From the NCBI GenBank assembly GCA_001655205.1, contig LPNZ01009474.1:1-32511 (forward strand): DNA of 32,511 nucleotides, given 5' to 3'. Below the pieces are notes generated by a model. The model ran no database searches. It was given only the letters and a program-made list of their open reading frames with translations, and had not been told where the DNA came from. Position numbers and translations under genes: made by a program. Shown here one piece after another: positions 12,229-24,200 of this stretch. Origin of the DNA: Lenisia limosa. Taxonomy: Eukaryota; Breviatea. How positions within the stretch are numbered: the first letter of the stretch is position 1; every line of letters starts with the position of its first letter.

Positions 12229-12236
12229 TTATTTAG
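12229..12236 (-). promoter_or_regulatory. Candidate poly(A) signal of AATF
   Basis: On the minus strand TAAATAAATA lies about 50 nt after the AATF stop, within the 93 bp spacer shared with the PH-domain gene. If used, the AATF transcript would come within about 40 nt of the opposing stop codon. Confidence 0.4.
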
Positions 12237-12284
12237 TCTTTGAATTTGAAAAACCCTTGACAGAACACCATATCAAACAAAACT

Positions 12285-15117
12285 CTAGCTTTTGAAAAGG
12301 GACGCGATATAGATGTCACGCCCAGGTACTTCAGGTCGGGGAATGGGAGTGGCAAAACCTACAAGCTGAACGGTGATGATGATTGATAGAAGGCCAACCT
12401 TTGGAATGACGTCGTAGTTTACTCTCCTTCCCTTAGAACCTTTTCTATCTACCTTCTTGCGGGTCTTAGTTTTGAGCTTCTCTGCTGCAAGCCATTCTTG
12501 TGTAGCTTGAAGAGGATCGTCTAACGTGGTGACAAAGCAAGAGCGAAAGTAAACAAGGTAGATGCAAGCTCACGAGTGGCAGCGCTAGCGACTGTTGATT
12601 CAACAGCTTCTTTGACAAGAATGTGGTGGAAATCAGAATCATCATAAACCTCATTATCATGATGGTCAAAGAGCTAGATCGTCAATTCGAAAATACCACT
12701 AACATCTCGCCCAGCACGATCCTGAGTCACTTTCATTCTGGATTTTGTTTGCCCCAAAACCTAAAGGGTGATTTAATGTTGTATAAAGAGAATACAAGAA
12801 TTACATCACTTTATGATGAAGCTACAATGTATCATGTTTTATTGTCGCAAACAGTATAAGATCCACGCTTCAGTCTTGACCGTGTCAGAACTCTTTCACG
12901 GTCGTTCAAAACAGATTCAATTTGGTCGTTTGTTGACTAAAAGTAAACTATCTGAGGCTTGGGTACCTTGCTGAGTGCTTTGAATTCTTTTTGATTTGTA
13001 CCAGTGGCGAGAGCAACTTTAGCACTCCACTTATCAATTGAGTCAAGCTTGAACTTTTGGAACCTAGATTATATATAACCCAAGCAAACCTTGAGTTGCT
13101 TGATTTCGCCATTTTCCAAAGGTTATTAGGAGCAGCGTCATCCAGCTGAATATAGTCACGTACACAACCTTCTCACCTCATCAACCGGTCCAAGGTCTCC
13201 GATATCTTTGCGGTCTTTTGACATGGTCTAAAATGTCATATCACTGACACTCTTCAAGTGACCAAAGAATCCTCACCCTTCTAAATTGAATGAGTTCCTT
13301 CAAAAGGTCCTCAGCCTCCTTGATTCCTTCATCTAACGCGTCGACAATGCCTTCGTCCTTCTTAAAGAAGCTCAGAGTATCATGCTATATATCGTGAAGG
13401 AATTTTTTTTCCATGAAAGATAAAGAAGGAGAGAATGAAACTATTTACTGAAGAGATGACCAACATGGGGAAGACAGTTGGCAGCCTGGAGAGCAGGGTG
13501 AAGTAGAACTCTGCTGTCAATAGAGCGACGCCAAAGTGTCTGGGGGGGGGGGNNNNNNNNNNNNNNNNNNNNNNNNNNNNNNNNNNNNNNNNNNNNNNNN
13601 NNNNNNNNNNNNNNNNNNNNNNNNNNNNNNNNNNNNNNNNNNNNNNNNNNNNNNNNNNNNNNNNNNNNNNNNNNNNNNNNNNNNNNNNNNNNNNNNNNNN
13701 NNNNNNNNNNNNNNNNNNNNNNNNNNNNNNNNNNNNNNNNNNNNNNNNNNNNNNNNNNNNNNNNNNNNNNNNNNNNNNNNNNNNNNNNNNNNNNNNNNNN
13801 NNNNNNNNNNNNNNNNNNNNNNNNNNNNNNNNNNNNNNNNNNNNNNNNNNNNNNNNNNNNNNNNNNGCTGAAACACATTAGGGTTAATAAAAACAACAAC
13901 AAAACAAAGTCAGACCAGTCGCTTCGTTAGATAAAAAACATGTAGTACATAATATGTATGTATCTGGGCATGATTAAAGCCGGTATACTTCAATCACCGT
14001 TAATAAGATGGGGGGAGATATTGTCGTGAAATTCCATTTTCTTTCAGGTTCACCCCCCTACTCCCATCTATTATCCATCCAAAACCCTTATTCACTAGCT
14101 TCCTAAAATAAATATCAATGTTGTTTTTTGGCAATTTGGACCATACCCCCACCTTAAAATTGCTGATTACACCCACAACACTACCCCCCTCATACATGCA
14201 TCACACAGCATCTTTCAACCCCCCTCCCCACACCTAGACTGACAATTGACTTCTCAATCCTTCCATACAATAATCATAATAATATTAATGTCAATAAACC
14301 AGCTCCTCAAATATTCATTTATCTTCGATATCTGACTCACCTTTTGATTTTTTGCATGGACAGCCTTCTTTTCCTCCGACTGTTGAGAAGATTTCAGCTT
14401 TTCAACCTGAAGTCTGTTCCCATTAGTGATGAATTTCACCCAACTTTTCTTCAATTTGAATTTCTTTGAGTTCATCTTCGATTTTCTTCTTTTCAGCCTC
14501 AAGGTCATCCTCCCCCATCCCCGTTGCAAGCATTGCAGTCATTGTTTGACCCTTCTCTTGAAAGATGATACCACGATTCTCTAACAAACCTTCGTTGTCT
14601 TCTTCATCTGAAGTTTCCTCATCTTCTTCCAATTCTGATTCAAAATCATTTTCTTCTTCATTGAAATCATCTTCTTCCTCATCACTGCTACTCATCGCAT
14701 CGAGATCATGAGTTTCTTGTTCTTGGACATGAGGAAGAAAGGACGACTGTAAACTTACCAAAAAATGCATTTCGAGAAGCCTTTTTACCAGAATACTACA
14801 GTGATCAGCGAATGAAGGGCATGCAGGTGCACATAAGAAAACAGGGTGATGTACCTTTCCTTTAGACAGGCTTTGATCAACTCCACGAAGTCTTCGGCCT
14901 TCATTTTTGGATGATGGCTTCTTTCTAAGGGGAATTATGAGTTCAGGTATTTTGTGAAGCCAACCCGGTATCAATTTTGGTATCAAAAGTTTCAAAATGT
15001 GCATGATCAAGTCCAAAATCATCAGGATCGTCCGCTTCTAGATGGTAAAATATTTCGTGAATAATTACCTGGAGAAGCAGACATCAAAGAGTCCAAGGAC
15101 AGTTTACTACTCATCAT
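12285..15117 (-). CDS. AATF: AATF/Bfr2 family nucleolar ribosome-biogenesis factor (internal gap)
   Basis: AATF (Che-1; yeast Bfr2) acts in early 18S rRNA processing in the nucleolus. The ATG at 15117 starts MMSSKLSLDSLMSASP, then DDPDDFGLDHAHFE, and a strongly acidic stretch at about 14590-14700 (SSSDEEEDDFNEEENDFESE), typical of the family. A helical exon (KKKIEDELKEIQIEEK, then QVEKLKSSQQSEEKK) precedes the gap. After it come TLWRRSIDSRVLLHPALQAA (family LWxxLxxxRIxLQKAL), LKELIQFRR, KLDSIDKWSAKVALATG (family TIQKWxxKTQLA), QIESVLNDRERVLTRSRLKR, the C-terminal block NEVYDDSDFHHILVKE (family DDDDFYHQLLRE), QEWLAAEKLKTKTRKKVDRK, GSKGRRVNYDV and LVGFATPIPRPE. Stop TAG is at 12285-12287. It shares a 447 bp divergent spacer with the ankyrin-kinase-PARP gene. 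Some short exons near the gap are unassigned. Confidence 0.93.
13553..13866. other. Assembly gap (314 N) after poly-G
   Basis: This is the largest gap. It lies in an intron of the AATF gene, just upstream in sense of the TLWRRS exon, and may hide coding sequence. The 11 G before it (13542-13552) read as poly-C on the coding strand and abut the splice acceptor AG at 13540-13541, so at least part of this run could be the polypyrimidine tract. Confidence 0.95.
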
Positions 15118-15564
15118 TTTCTTCTTATTTCCCGATAGCAGAGCAGATTTATTTGGTTGTTACTTTGTAATTTGTGGAGAAAACAAAAAGCCACTGAAAC
15201 ATGGAGTAGTAGAATATATTATTTAAGTTGAAAAGTTGGAAGTAAAGTGTCAAAGTGCTTAATTCCCTCAAGCTGGCCTCAAGCAATTGAAGCAACCACA
15301 AACAATACTCTTGCCGCTTCTGCTGCGAGACACACTCCCTCCTCCTTCTCTGCTTCAAGCCATCGAGTTCGTCTCTTCGAGGTACTGACTGTCATCCTTG
15401 TTGAAGAAAGACCAAAACTCCAAAACTTAAGAGTAAGGGACTCTAACTCTGTACGTCGGCTACCTGGTCATATACGCATTGTCCCGAAGATATTTTGGGG
15501 ATTCGCAAAATAGTAATTCCTCAGTTTCTCTTCAGCAACCGACACCCTCAACCCATTGACCAAA
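15118..15564. promoter_or_regulatory. Divergent promoter region, AATF / ankyrin-kinase-PARP
   Basis: The 447 bp between two divergent start codons should contain both promoters and 5' untranslated regions. It is pyrimidine-rich at 15335-15365. Open frames at 15149-15358 (-) and 15247-15513 (+) overlap on opposite strands and look like chance. No clear TATA box stands out. Confidence 0.5.
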
Positions 15565-18500
15565 ATGGCCAGTAAGATGAAAAGTTTAAAAGCATTGCAA
15601 GGTGCAATCCTTTCAAAGGTGGGCTAGAAATTGGTTTAACCATTGGGTAATAAAAACCTTATTGTTTTTAGAATCTTTGGGAGGCAATTGAAAAAAATAA
15701 TATTGAGCAAACAAAGCGCTACATTATCGAAGGTGGCGATCTTGATTTCAAACTGAACGGAGTTTGTGGGGTTTTGTTTTCTTGGATGAAGTGAAGACCG
15801 GTTGAGATAGGGGTTTTTAAAACCATTTTAAAAGACATGTTTTTTTTTTTTTTTTTTTACATTCATAGCCCAATAAGGTATACTCTCTATTTTTGTGAAA
15901 CCGTTTTTAAACTAAGTGTATTGAAATAAACTAATAACTAACACACAATAGCCCTTCTCGTCGAAGGAGCTTGCCTATATGGCTTCGACTCAAATGAAAT
16001 CGCTCATCAAGTATTACGTTCGCGGGATGAATAAATCTTAAAGTAGTACTACTTTTGCATGAATTTCTTCTGTCCTTAACATTTCTTGAATGTTACTCCA
16101 GTTATATTTTTTTTAACAAGTCCTATTTAGGAAGTATTCCCACTTCATTGGGCTTCAGAGTTTGGAAACAAAGAAATGGTCTCAAATATGCTTGCAAAAA
16201 AACATGACGTCAATGGGCTTGACAAAGAAGTATGATAACCACCCAAACACCCCCTTTTCATTTGAGTTAATTTCTCATATTATAGGATAACACTCCCCTT
16301 CATAAGGCATGTGCATCAGGAAATATACTGGTGGTGGATGTACTTCTTCAGAATGGAGCCTCTTTGAGTTTGAAAAACAAGGTAATCGCCTATTTGCTTA
16401 CGGTGTAGTTTGTGCCAGAAACCAAAAAAGGAGCACCAGTTTGTTCCGAAGCTATTCCCGGTGATAATCCATTGTTTGTAGCATGTCAAAATGGACATGT
16501 TGATATTGTTGAAAAATTGATACGCAGTGGTGAAGATTTGTTCTCAAAAAATAACTCCGTTTGACTTTTTTTATCCATCTTATGTTAGGGAGACTCTGTT
16601 CTTGATGTTCTCTTTAGAAGAGGGGAATTCAAAAATAACATCTACAAACTTGTCGTTTGCTCGTTTTCTTATTTCTGACCATTAGACCCTTCATCAACAA
16701 CGACATTCACACAAACTTAATGAGAGGTTTGAGGAGCTCCAAAATGTAAGGTCTTTCAAAGTAGTAATCCTTCAGAATGTGGAGCATAAAGTAAGAAATT
16801 TTTCTTCCGTGAACCAGAAAGAGGTTATTGAAAAATTGTACTGTTTGTTAAGCGATGTTGGTTTTATTTATTTTGATTGAAGCAGAATGAAAAACAGGCA
16901 AGTCAACCCCAAGAATCCATAGACCCACCTCTTGCATCGGTATTTAGCTATTGCCATTTGACGTTTTAGAATGAAATTTTTGATGTAGTAACCCGTTACG
17001 TCAATGACCCCAATATGGACACAGCTTGCAACCCTCTCCAAGAAGAACTCTTCAAACAACAACGGCTCTCAATTAAGAGAGTGTGTTATCTTTTCGGCTA
17101 TCTACGAGGTGAAATTCAAATTGGTGGAGTTGCTGTTGCCTCAATACTCTCGCAATTGGCTAATTTTGCAAAAAAATACCTCATTGACCTCAAAAATCTG
17201 CTTGTTGACCATTGGAAACAAGAAATGGGGTTAGCTAATATCATCTCTTAGAATTTTCCTGTTTCATACTTATATTCTTTCAGACCAATGCACTCTCTTG
17301 AAAGTGACTTAGAGAGATTGAAGAAAGATTTTGAAGGACTGTCATCCTCAAATCAGTGCATGTGTTCAGCATTGACACTTCAAAAAGCGGATGATATGAA
17401 CACAAAAATGAAGGTTTGCTCAGCGCTTCTGCTTTTTTTGTTCTGTCAATAAGATTTCATTATTTTCAGCGCTGTCGAAGTGCTCTGAGCAATATTGAAC
17501 GGTTAAATGACGAGAATTCTCCAACAATCAACCAAAAAAATGAGCTCCTTGCTGATTTCGTTTCTTTTATGGAGAGTTCTGATAGTACGTTTAGAATGGT
17601 ATTGTTGACAACTCACTTTTTAGATATTGAAAACAGAAGAGATGGAAAATATGATATGACTGAAGCTCTTGATACTGTCAGAACCATTGAAAACGAGTTG
17701 GAAAGAGTATCCAGCCAGTTCGCAGAGTTTGATAAATCCATTCAAGACAAAATCTACTTCACTTCGGACTTAATAACAGCCACAACAAGACTGATAGACT
17801 TTTCAGAAGTAGCAATCAAGGCTACAACTAATCATCAATTAGACGAGGTTCGTGAGGCTAAGACATTTGTGGATCATTTCTTTCCATATGTTTCTTATAC
17901 GTAGCTAAATACATGTTCTTTCTCACTTATAGCACTTGTCAAGCTTCTAAGTCTTTAGGCAAACCTTCAATTTTGCGAAGGGTATGACTCATTACGTGAT
18001 TCCATGGAAGATACTTTGAGACGATTGAACGAAATTCCCCGACTTCAGACTGAAAGAATTTTACAGAATACTTGTCAAATTGATGTAAGAGCACCTGTTA
18101 TAAAATTAATTTTGCATGTTCATTGCCATTCTGGTGTCATGTTTTAGCTGTCGCACTTTAACCAATTGATCAAAGAAGTTGAGAGAAAGTACACGGAAAA
18201 TTATCAAGGTTACATCCAGGAGAGCTTCAATGTGGAACAGGTAGGTTATTTTTTTGTCGTCACTTTTCAGATATCAAAACGTGCTTATGAGTTCCTTTCG
18301 AAAATCAAGGAAGCAGAACAGTATACTGATATCCAAAAACTTACAGATGCTCATAAAGCATACTTGCAAGCCAAAACAGACTACGATATTAAGGATTCGG
18401 TTGAAAAAACTTTGACAGCAAGTTTGTTCCACTTCTCTAGTCTTACTTGAACAGAAAATGCCTACCTAAGAATTAGACAGAAATATCTTCAATTTGCTGC

Positions 18501-21079
18501 AACACTGTACCCTGAATTCAAGTTTGATAAAATGGTAACACGTGGTTGTTTTCATTCTGTAGTTCCAACAAGCTACTGGTGTAGTGGACATGTTGTACAA
18601 CCCCTTGCTTGATATGGAAAATGATTACAAAGTAAGGGCTCGAAGTGTGAAACGTATTCTTAAATTCCATTTAGGAGTCAGAGTATCCACTTCAAGAGAG
18701 CAATAACAGCATCATTGCCCTGGTTCATCTTGAGAGCGGAGAGGAGGTCGTTCATAAGGTATGAAGGTTTCAGGTCAACTTCATGGAAATGGCCATTTAT
18801 GTTTCACCTTTTTAGTCTGTGAGCAGATCCATAGCAAGATCAGAACTCTCAGTCGCTCTCACACTGAAACATCCATCAATCCTCTCCCCCTTAAAGTAAG
18901 TCCATGATTGCCTTTAATTATTCTAGGTATTTTAATTCAGGCTCTCATACAACTATTCTCGAATTTCCGCGAATGAAAGAATCCCTCTACCAATTTCTTT
19001 TGAAAGAGCCTTGTCTGTCCCCCGAAGAAGTGATCCAAAAATGTTACGACTTATCCCAAGCTCTCTATCACATCCACTCTCAGAATATTACTCATCGTGA
19101 TATCAAAGTTTGTCATGAGCTTTAAAATTTTTTACAATTTAGCCCCAAAACATTTTGGTTGATAAGAGCGGCCGACTTTTGCTGACCGACTTTGGTATCA
19201 GTAATGTTGGTTTGGGAGTGTAATGGATAAAGTAACCCATTAGATGGACACCTTCAAAACCATTCAACAAACATTCGTTAACTCAACTAGCATTGGTGGT
19301 GGTACTCCTGCTTATATGGCTCCTGAAGTCGGTTATTCATTCGCATAACATTTTTAGTGTTTTATATCCAAAGTTCAAAATGAAGATCTTTCTAAATGTG
19401 ATGTTTACTCCTTAGGTACTTTTGGGTAGTATAATAGTACTTATCTCCAAGGTCTTGTTTTCTTTTCTCTGCTTGTCCCCGAGTCATTGAAATCGATTTC
19501 TGCTTTGAATATACAAACTTGGTAATTGGCAAAGAAATGATTAGATGTGCCAGCGATTGTTTTTGCTTTCACCACTTAGGGCTGACATCTCGCAAAGTTT
19601 TGCTCAAAATATTCCACTACTCGAAACATTGATTAAATCCATGTTAAATCAGATTCCGTCGCAAAGACCTACAGCTCAGGAACTTGTTGAAACAATTGGT
19701 GATGTAAGTTACAAGACATGGTAATAATTTTGTAGATCCAAGCAAAGTTCTTCAAAGAACAGAATCGTCACTCAACAGCCAACCTGTAAGCATAACATTG
19801 ACGCAATTAATCATCAAAAAGGATGAAACTGAAAAAAACAACTGAGCTTCTGAAATCTGTATCTGATGAGAATAAAAAGCAAAGGTTGGTTGGATGCGAC
19901 AAGGATTAATGATATTATATAGTCGTCAACTCCAAGAAAGCAGAAATACTGTTACGTTTCTCAAGGTTCGATTAGAATTCACTCTTTCAATACAAAACAG
20001 AAAATAGACTGAATGACCACTAACTTCTACAGGAAATCAACAAGGATTGTAATCCCCCTGTGTACTGGACCTCCAAATCTCCGTAAGATAGTAAATCATT
20101 TCATTGTTTAAGGTACTCCCAAACCAATCTGGATGGAACAAAAACTATGAATGAAATACGTGAGATACTTAAGACAGGTTGCAAGCGTAAGTCCTTGTTC
20201 AAGGAGCTTGACTTTCTAGACAACTGTAGTGGTCGGGATGGGGTACGTATAATGGTACCTGAGGTTTGTGATGCTGTTATTAAGTTATTCACATTCTTAA
20301 GATCAGTGAGGTGTACCGTGTAGAAAACACAAAGCTGTGGAAGCGGTATTCATCAGCAAGACAGAATATTGCTGATTTATCTCGGGAAACTTCAGGCGTT
20401 TCGGTTTGCCAGCCTACCTTTTCTAACACCAAATAGACTCGAAGTGACATTTGGTTGAAAAATGGAAGTTTGATGAAAGCTGCCGGCGAAGTTTATCTTG
20501 TTCATGGATGCCCCAATATAGTAGGACCTGAGGTTTTTTTATCAAATAGGCGTTGGACAACATTAAGCACTATGGATTTGACATCCGATACGCTTCAAGA
20601 TCAGCTTTTGGCAAGGGTATTTATTTTGCAGACCAAGTGAGATTGACTAAAGTTTTAACATCTCAGCTGTGTAAATCAACGCAGTACATCAACGAAATGA
20701 ACAAGGGTCATTTAATTATCTCAAGGTTTGATTGATGAAGACCTTCCTTATTGTTGAAGAGTTTGCCTTGGTACTGTGGCCGAAACAGATTCTTCCCAGG
20801 AATGCGAAGTAAGTTTCTTTCATTTTCAATCTCAAAAATAGGACCTCAGAACTGAGCCTTGCTTGGTGAATTATAGTACCGGTAAACTGCAGAATTGCGT
20901 AAGGAATTTGTTAATCATTCTCTTTTCTAGACATGTACCCCGCACCATTGCAGTAATTCTCTTTACGCTAAGTTCAAGCATAATGAATATGTCATCTTTG
21001 AAGGAGCCCAAGTAGGAATAGATTATGTAAATTGACAATGTAGTGTTATCCTGAATACGTCATTGAGCTGAAGTGGTAA
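15565..21079 (+). CDS. Ankyrin repeat - helical - protein kinase - PARP fusion protein
   Basis: Exons with matching phases give about 1,210 residues. Residues about 20-210 form ankyrin repeats (PLHWASEFGNKEMV, TPLHKACASGNILVVDVLL, NPLFVACQNGHVDIVEKLI). Residues about 240-670 are predicted long helices with coiled-coil character. A protein kinase domain spans about 680-920: Lys in EEVVHK, Glu in ARSELSVAL, hinge TTILEFPR, HRDIKPQNILV, LLLTDFGIS, GGGTPAYMAPE, DVYSLG and QRPTAQEL. The glycine loop is degenerate (SNNSIIALVHL). A short helical linker leads to the PARP catalytic domain (about 1035-1214): VYLVHGCPNI with the triad His, FGKGIYFADQ with the Tyr, HLIISRVCLG, and HNEYVIFEGAQ with the Glu, ending EYVIELKW then TAA. 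The H-Y-E triad is that of PARPs able to build poly(ADP-ribose). Many introns are 27-60 nt. The linker exons at 19790-20030 are the least certain. I know no described family with this domain order. Confidence 0.9.
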
Positions 21080-21131
21080 TTTTTTTGTGTGTAATACTTA
21101 AACTGTTCCTTATTTTCATTTTCTCTTGTCC

Positions 21132-21137
21132 AATAAA
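21132..21137 (+). promoter_or_regulatory. Candidate poly(A) signal of the ankyrin-kinase-PARP gene
   Basis: AATAAA lies 53 nt after the stop codon, in the 124 bp spacer before the converging ABCA gene. Confidence 0.45.
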
Positions 21138-21203
21138 CATCTCATTTATCAAAGGAAGACTGGAAGATCAAAAACTAATCATAGATTATTCATAAATCAC
21201 AAT

Positions 21204-24200
21204 TTACTCCTCTGCCTCAGCCAAACTCAGAAATACCTAGAAAGTCAGAAACTTCAGAATGGTTGAATCAACACACATCTTCCAACGAAGTCATAGAGAT
21301 TTCAACCTCGTTGCAGCACAGCTCATCTTGTGTCTTGATGTGACTTATTATCTGGGAGATAACATTTCAACATTCATCATACTTTTGGAATTTGTGACGC
21401 ATACAACTCAGGTACTGAAAATGTAACACAATCTGATCTAAAATGTCATCTTTCAAAAAAGATCCGACTTCATTCTGAGCTTAGACGCGAATGTGTAAAA
21501 GGAAGACACTCTTCTGGTAAGCAGCTTAGGTTTTGATGTGAAAAATTGGATCTATCATTGTGTAAACTTATAAGAGAGCTTGCCCACGATATAACCTGGA
21601 CCGTATTTGTTTTTGAGATGCAGAGATGAGCCCAATGCTGATACTACAAATGAGAAATCAAAGAAATTTCGGATACCTTTTCCCTTAGACATAATCACAA
21701 TTTTATCAGACAAAATTGATGCTTCCTCCATTGAGTGCTAAGAAGGTCACCAACAAAAAGTATTACAGTTGTCAGAACAATCACTCTGTCTTTCTTGGCT
21801 TTTTCCATAAATGACCAAACTTGTCTGCGTGACATAGGATCCATACCAGTGGTCTATACGGTGAGAGAGCATCAGTCCTACGGGCTCATCGAGGAACACA
21901 ATTCTGGGGTCTCCAACCATAGCAATAGCAACACTGAGTCGACGTTTTGTACCACCACTACTCTGTCAGAAGAACAAAATACACACCTGAAGGACCTTGC
22001 TGCAGAGTGGGCAACAGACTCCAAGTTCAATTCCTCAAGACGTGATGCAATTTCATCTTCAACCTAAAAGTCAGTCATTAGCAAAGACAAATGACGCACC
22101 AAATAGTCAGGGATACCCTTCATGCAGGAAAAGAGTTCAATATGTTCAGAACTGGTAAGGTCGTCGAAGAGAATGTCATGTTGGGGGCCTTGTCCGTGAA
22201 ACAGATCAAGATTAACAGATCCCCAATCCCAGCATACATACACCAAGGATAGCTCTGATATTCTGCATTTGAGATGAGATTGGGAAACCTCCAATAAGTG
22301 CATCTCCTGAATTGTAAAGTCAGAAGGCACTCACCAGCTGATGGTCCAAACATTCCAGTAAGCATATTGATTGTTGTTGTTTTACCGGCGCCGTTATGTC
22401 CAAGAAGACATAGGAGGTGACTCTTTTGGGCGTCAAATGTGATACCTTGAACTGCATGAAACACTCTTTTCCCGCAGCATCCTGAAAGGTATCAGCATGA
22501 AGTCGTTCAACCTTTTTTGGCAACAAAAGTCTTCTCAAGATTAACAACAGAGAGTTCAGCAGGATTTTCATTATCTAAAACCATCATGGTCAAGAACTAT
22601 TCCTACTGATAACTCTGCAGTGCTCTTGCCAAACATCCCGAGGCATTTCTTCCTCAAGATCCTTTGATGGTGTTGCCTTGCTCAGGTTATGGGAGTGAGG
22701 CTTCGCTAAAAAGTAAAGACTACTCCCTCTACTTACAACTCCAATAAGAAGGAAGGAGGAAGTACCACGGTTTCAAGGATATTCCAAAGGAACCTATGAT
22801 ATCTATCAAGATGGAAATACGGCCAACCTTTCATGACATTATCCAGATACATGCCAAGAACAGTGAAGAATACAGCGGAAAAAGCAAGCCACTTGTAGAC
22901 CTGTAGATGAGAAGATGAAACTGTGACCAACAGTTAAGAGGGGCCAGAAACCATCATTGATGTCACTCCATCTCATTCCATCAGAATCGGCTCTAGCACT
23001 ATATGAAGATATGACGGATATGCCTCGGCTCAGCATCACGAAAGGGAAAATAGAAACGACATTCTGCGAAGTGAACAAAAGCACTTCTTACTTGAGTAGT
23101 TGAATCCATTTCGGGATCAAAGATGAAGCCAGAAATGAGTTGCGCTAAGAGACCAACTAAAAACAGAGTGAATCCGAAGCTTGTAGCAGTTCGAGCCCTA
23201 AATTGTCAACAATAAAATATTGCAAACTTTGACACAAAGGCAGTCATAGTGACCGTGAAAGGGGTCATGCTCACTGCAGTCAAGAGAAAAAGGATGATGT
23301 AGGTCATTGGTTCATTCTGTTGAATCAAATGGGATTATACAGCAAACTTTCGTGAAGAAATTAAAATCAAAAGCCAAACTCGAACTAATGAGAAGAATCA
23401 CAGTTACAAAATTGAAGAACTACACTCATAAGCAAGAAACTTCATACAATGTTGTTGAAGTACCAAGACATCCAGTATGCCGAGTCTCTCATTCCCATGA
23501 CACTCATGCTTTCGCGAAGATGTACTTCTTTTTCAAGAACAATCTGGCCTGACAAAATCATAATACCTACTAACATACCCAACTGTAGAACGCTATTGAA
23601 GCATAAGGCACCAAAGAAGAAAACAGGCCCCTGCTCAGCAACAACTGGATCACAAGTGAGTAGATCACAAAAGAACAAACCATCATAGGGATTAATTTCA
23701 GGATGAGGCATATCACTTCGTTGGACTTCATAGTGAAAATTGGGATTATCTGATGACCACTTCACTGCATGGTGGTAAGTTTCTTTAATAATTCCTACTA
23801 ATGGCTCTCTCGACTGCAACTTGAAGCGGAATTAGTACCTCAATTGAAGGGTAGTACGGCTTCTTCCTCAAATAGGTAAGTGTCTTGTTGTATTGGATAT
23901 TGTAGGAGATTCGTTGGGTCCCCTCATCAGTCGTCTCCACCGCAATCACCAAGCCTGGTCAATAAGATTACAGAATGAAACAGAAAGGCTGAATAATCTA
24001 CTCACCAGATTGAGTGAAGTTACTCTTGGAGTAGAAAGCGTCGTCCATTTGACTTGAAGATTCATATCGTGAGTACTTCCCTTCACCGATGCCATTGTCA
24101 AGGAGAAGCTGATCTGTCATGGATAACAATAGGGCAAACATAATTGATGATGGGCATTGCAGCGTCGTTAGCAACAAAACCAAGCGTCTCACATGATGTC

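Noticed and set aside
12623-12859. 78-codon plus-strand open frame
   Set aside because: It is antisense to the AATF exon carrying DDSDFHHILVKE and is a shadow of that gene.
15149-15513. Overlapping open frames on both strands upstream of the fusion gene
   Set aside because: They overlap in opposite directions inside a probable promoter region, and neither resembles a known family.
19963-19980. GGTTCGA word resembling a tRNA B box
   Set aside because: No A box, acceptor stem or terminator lies at the right distance; it is in the linker region of the fusion gene.
15565-21079. Two separate genes, kinase and PARP
   Set aside because: No stop codon, start context or spacer was found between the kinase tail and the PARP domain; helical linker exons join them. 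Only cDNA can settle it fully.
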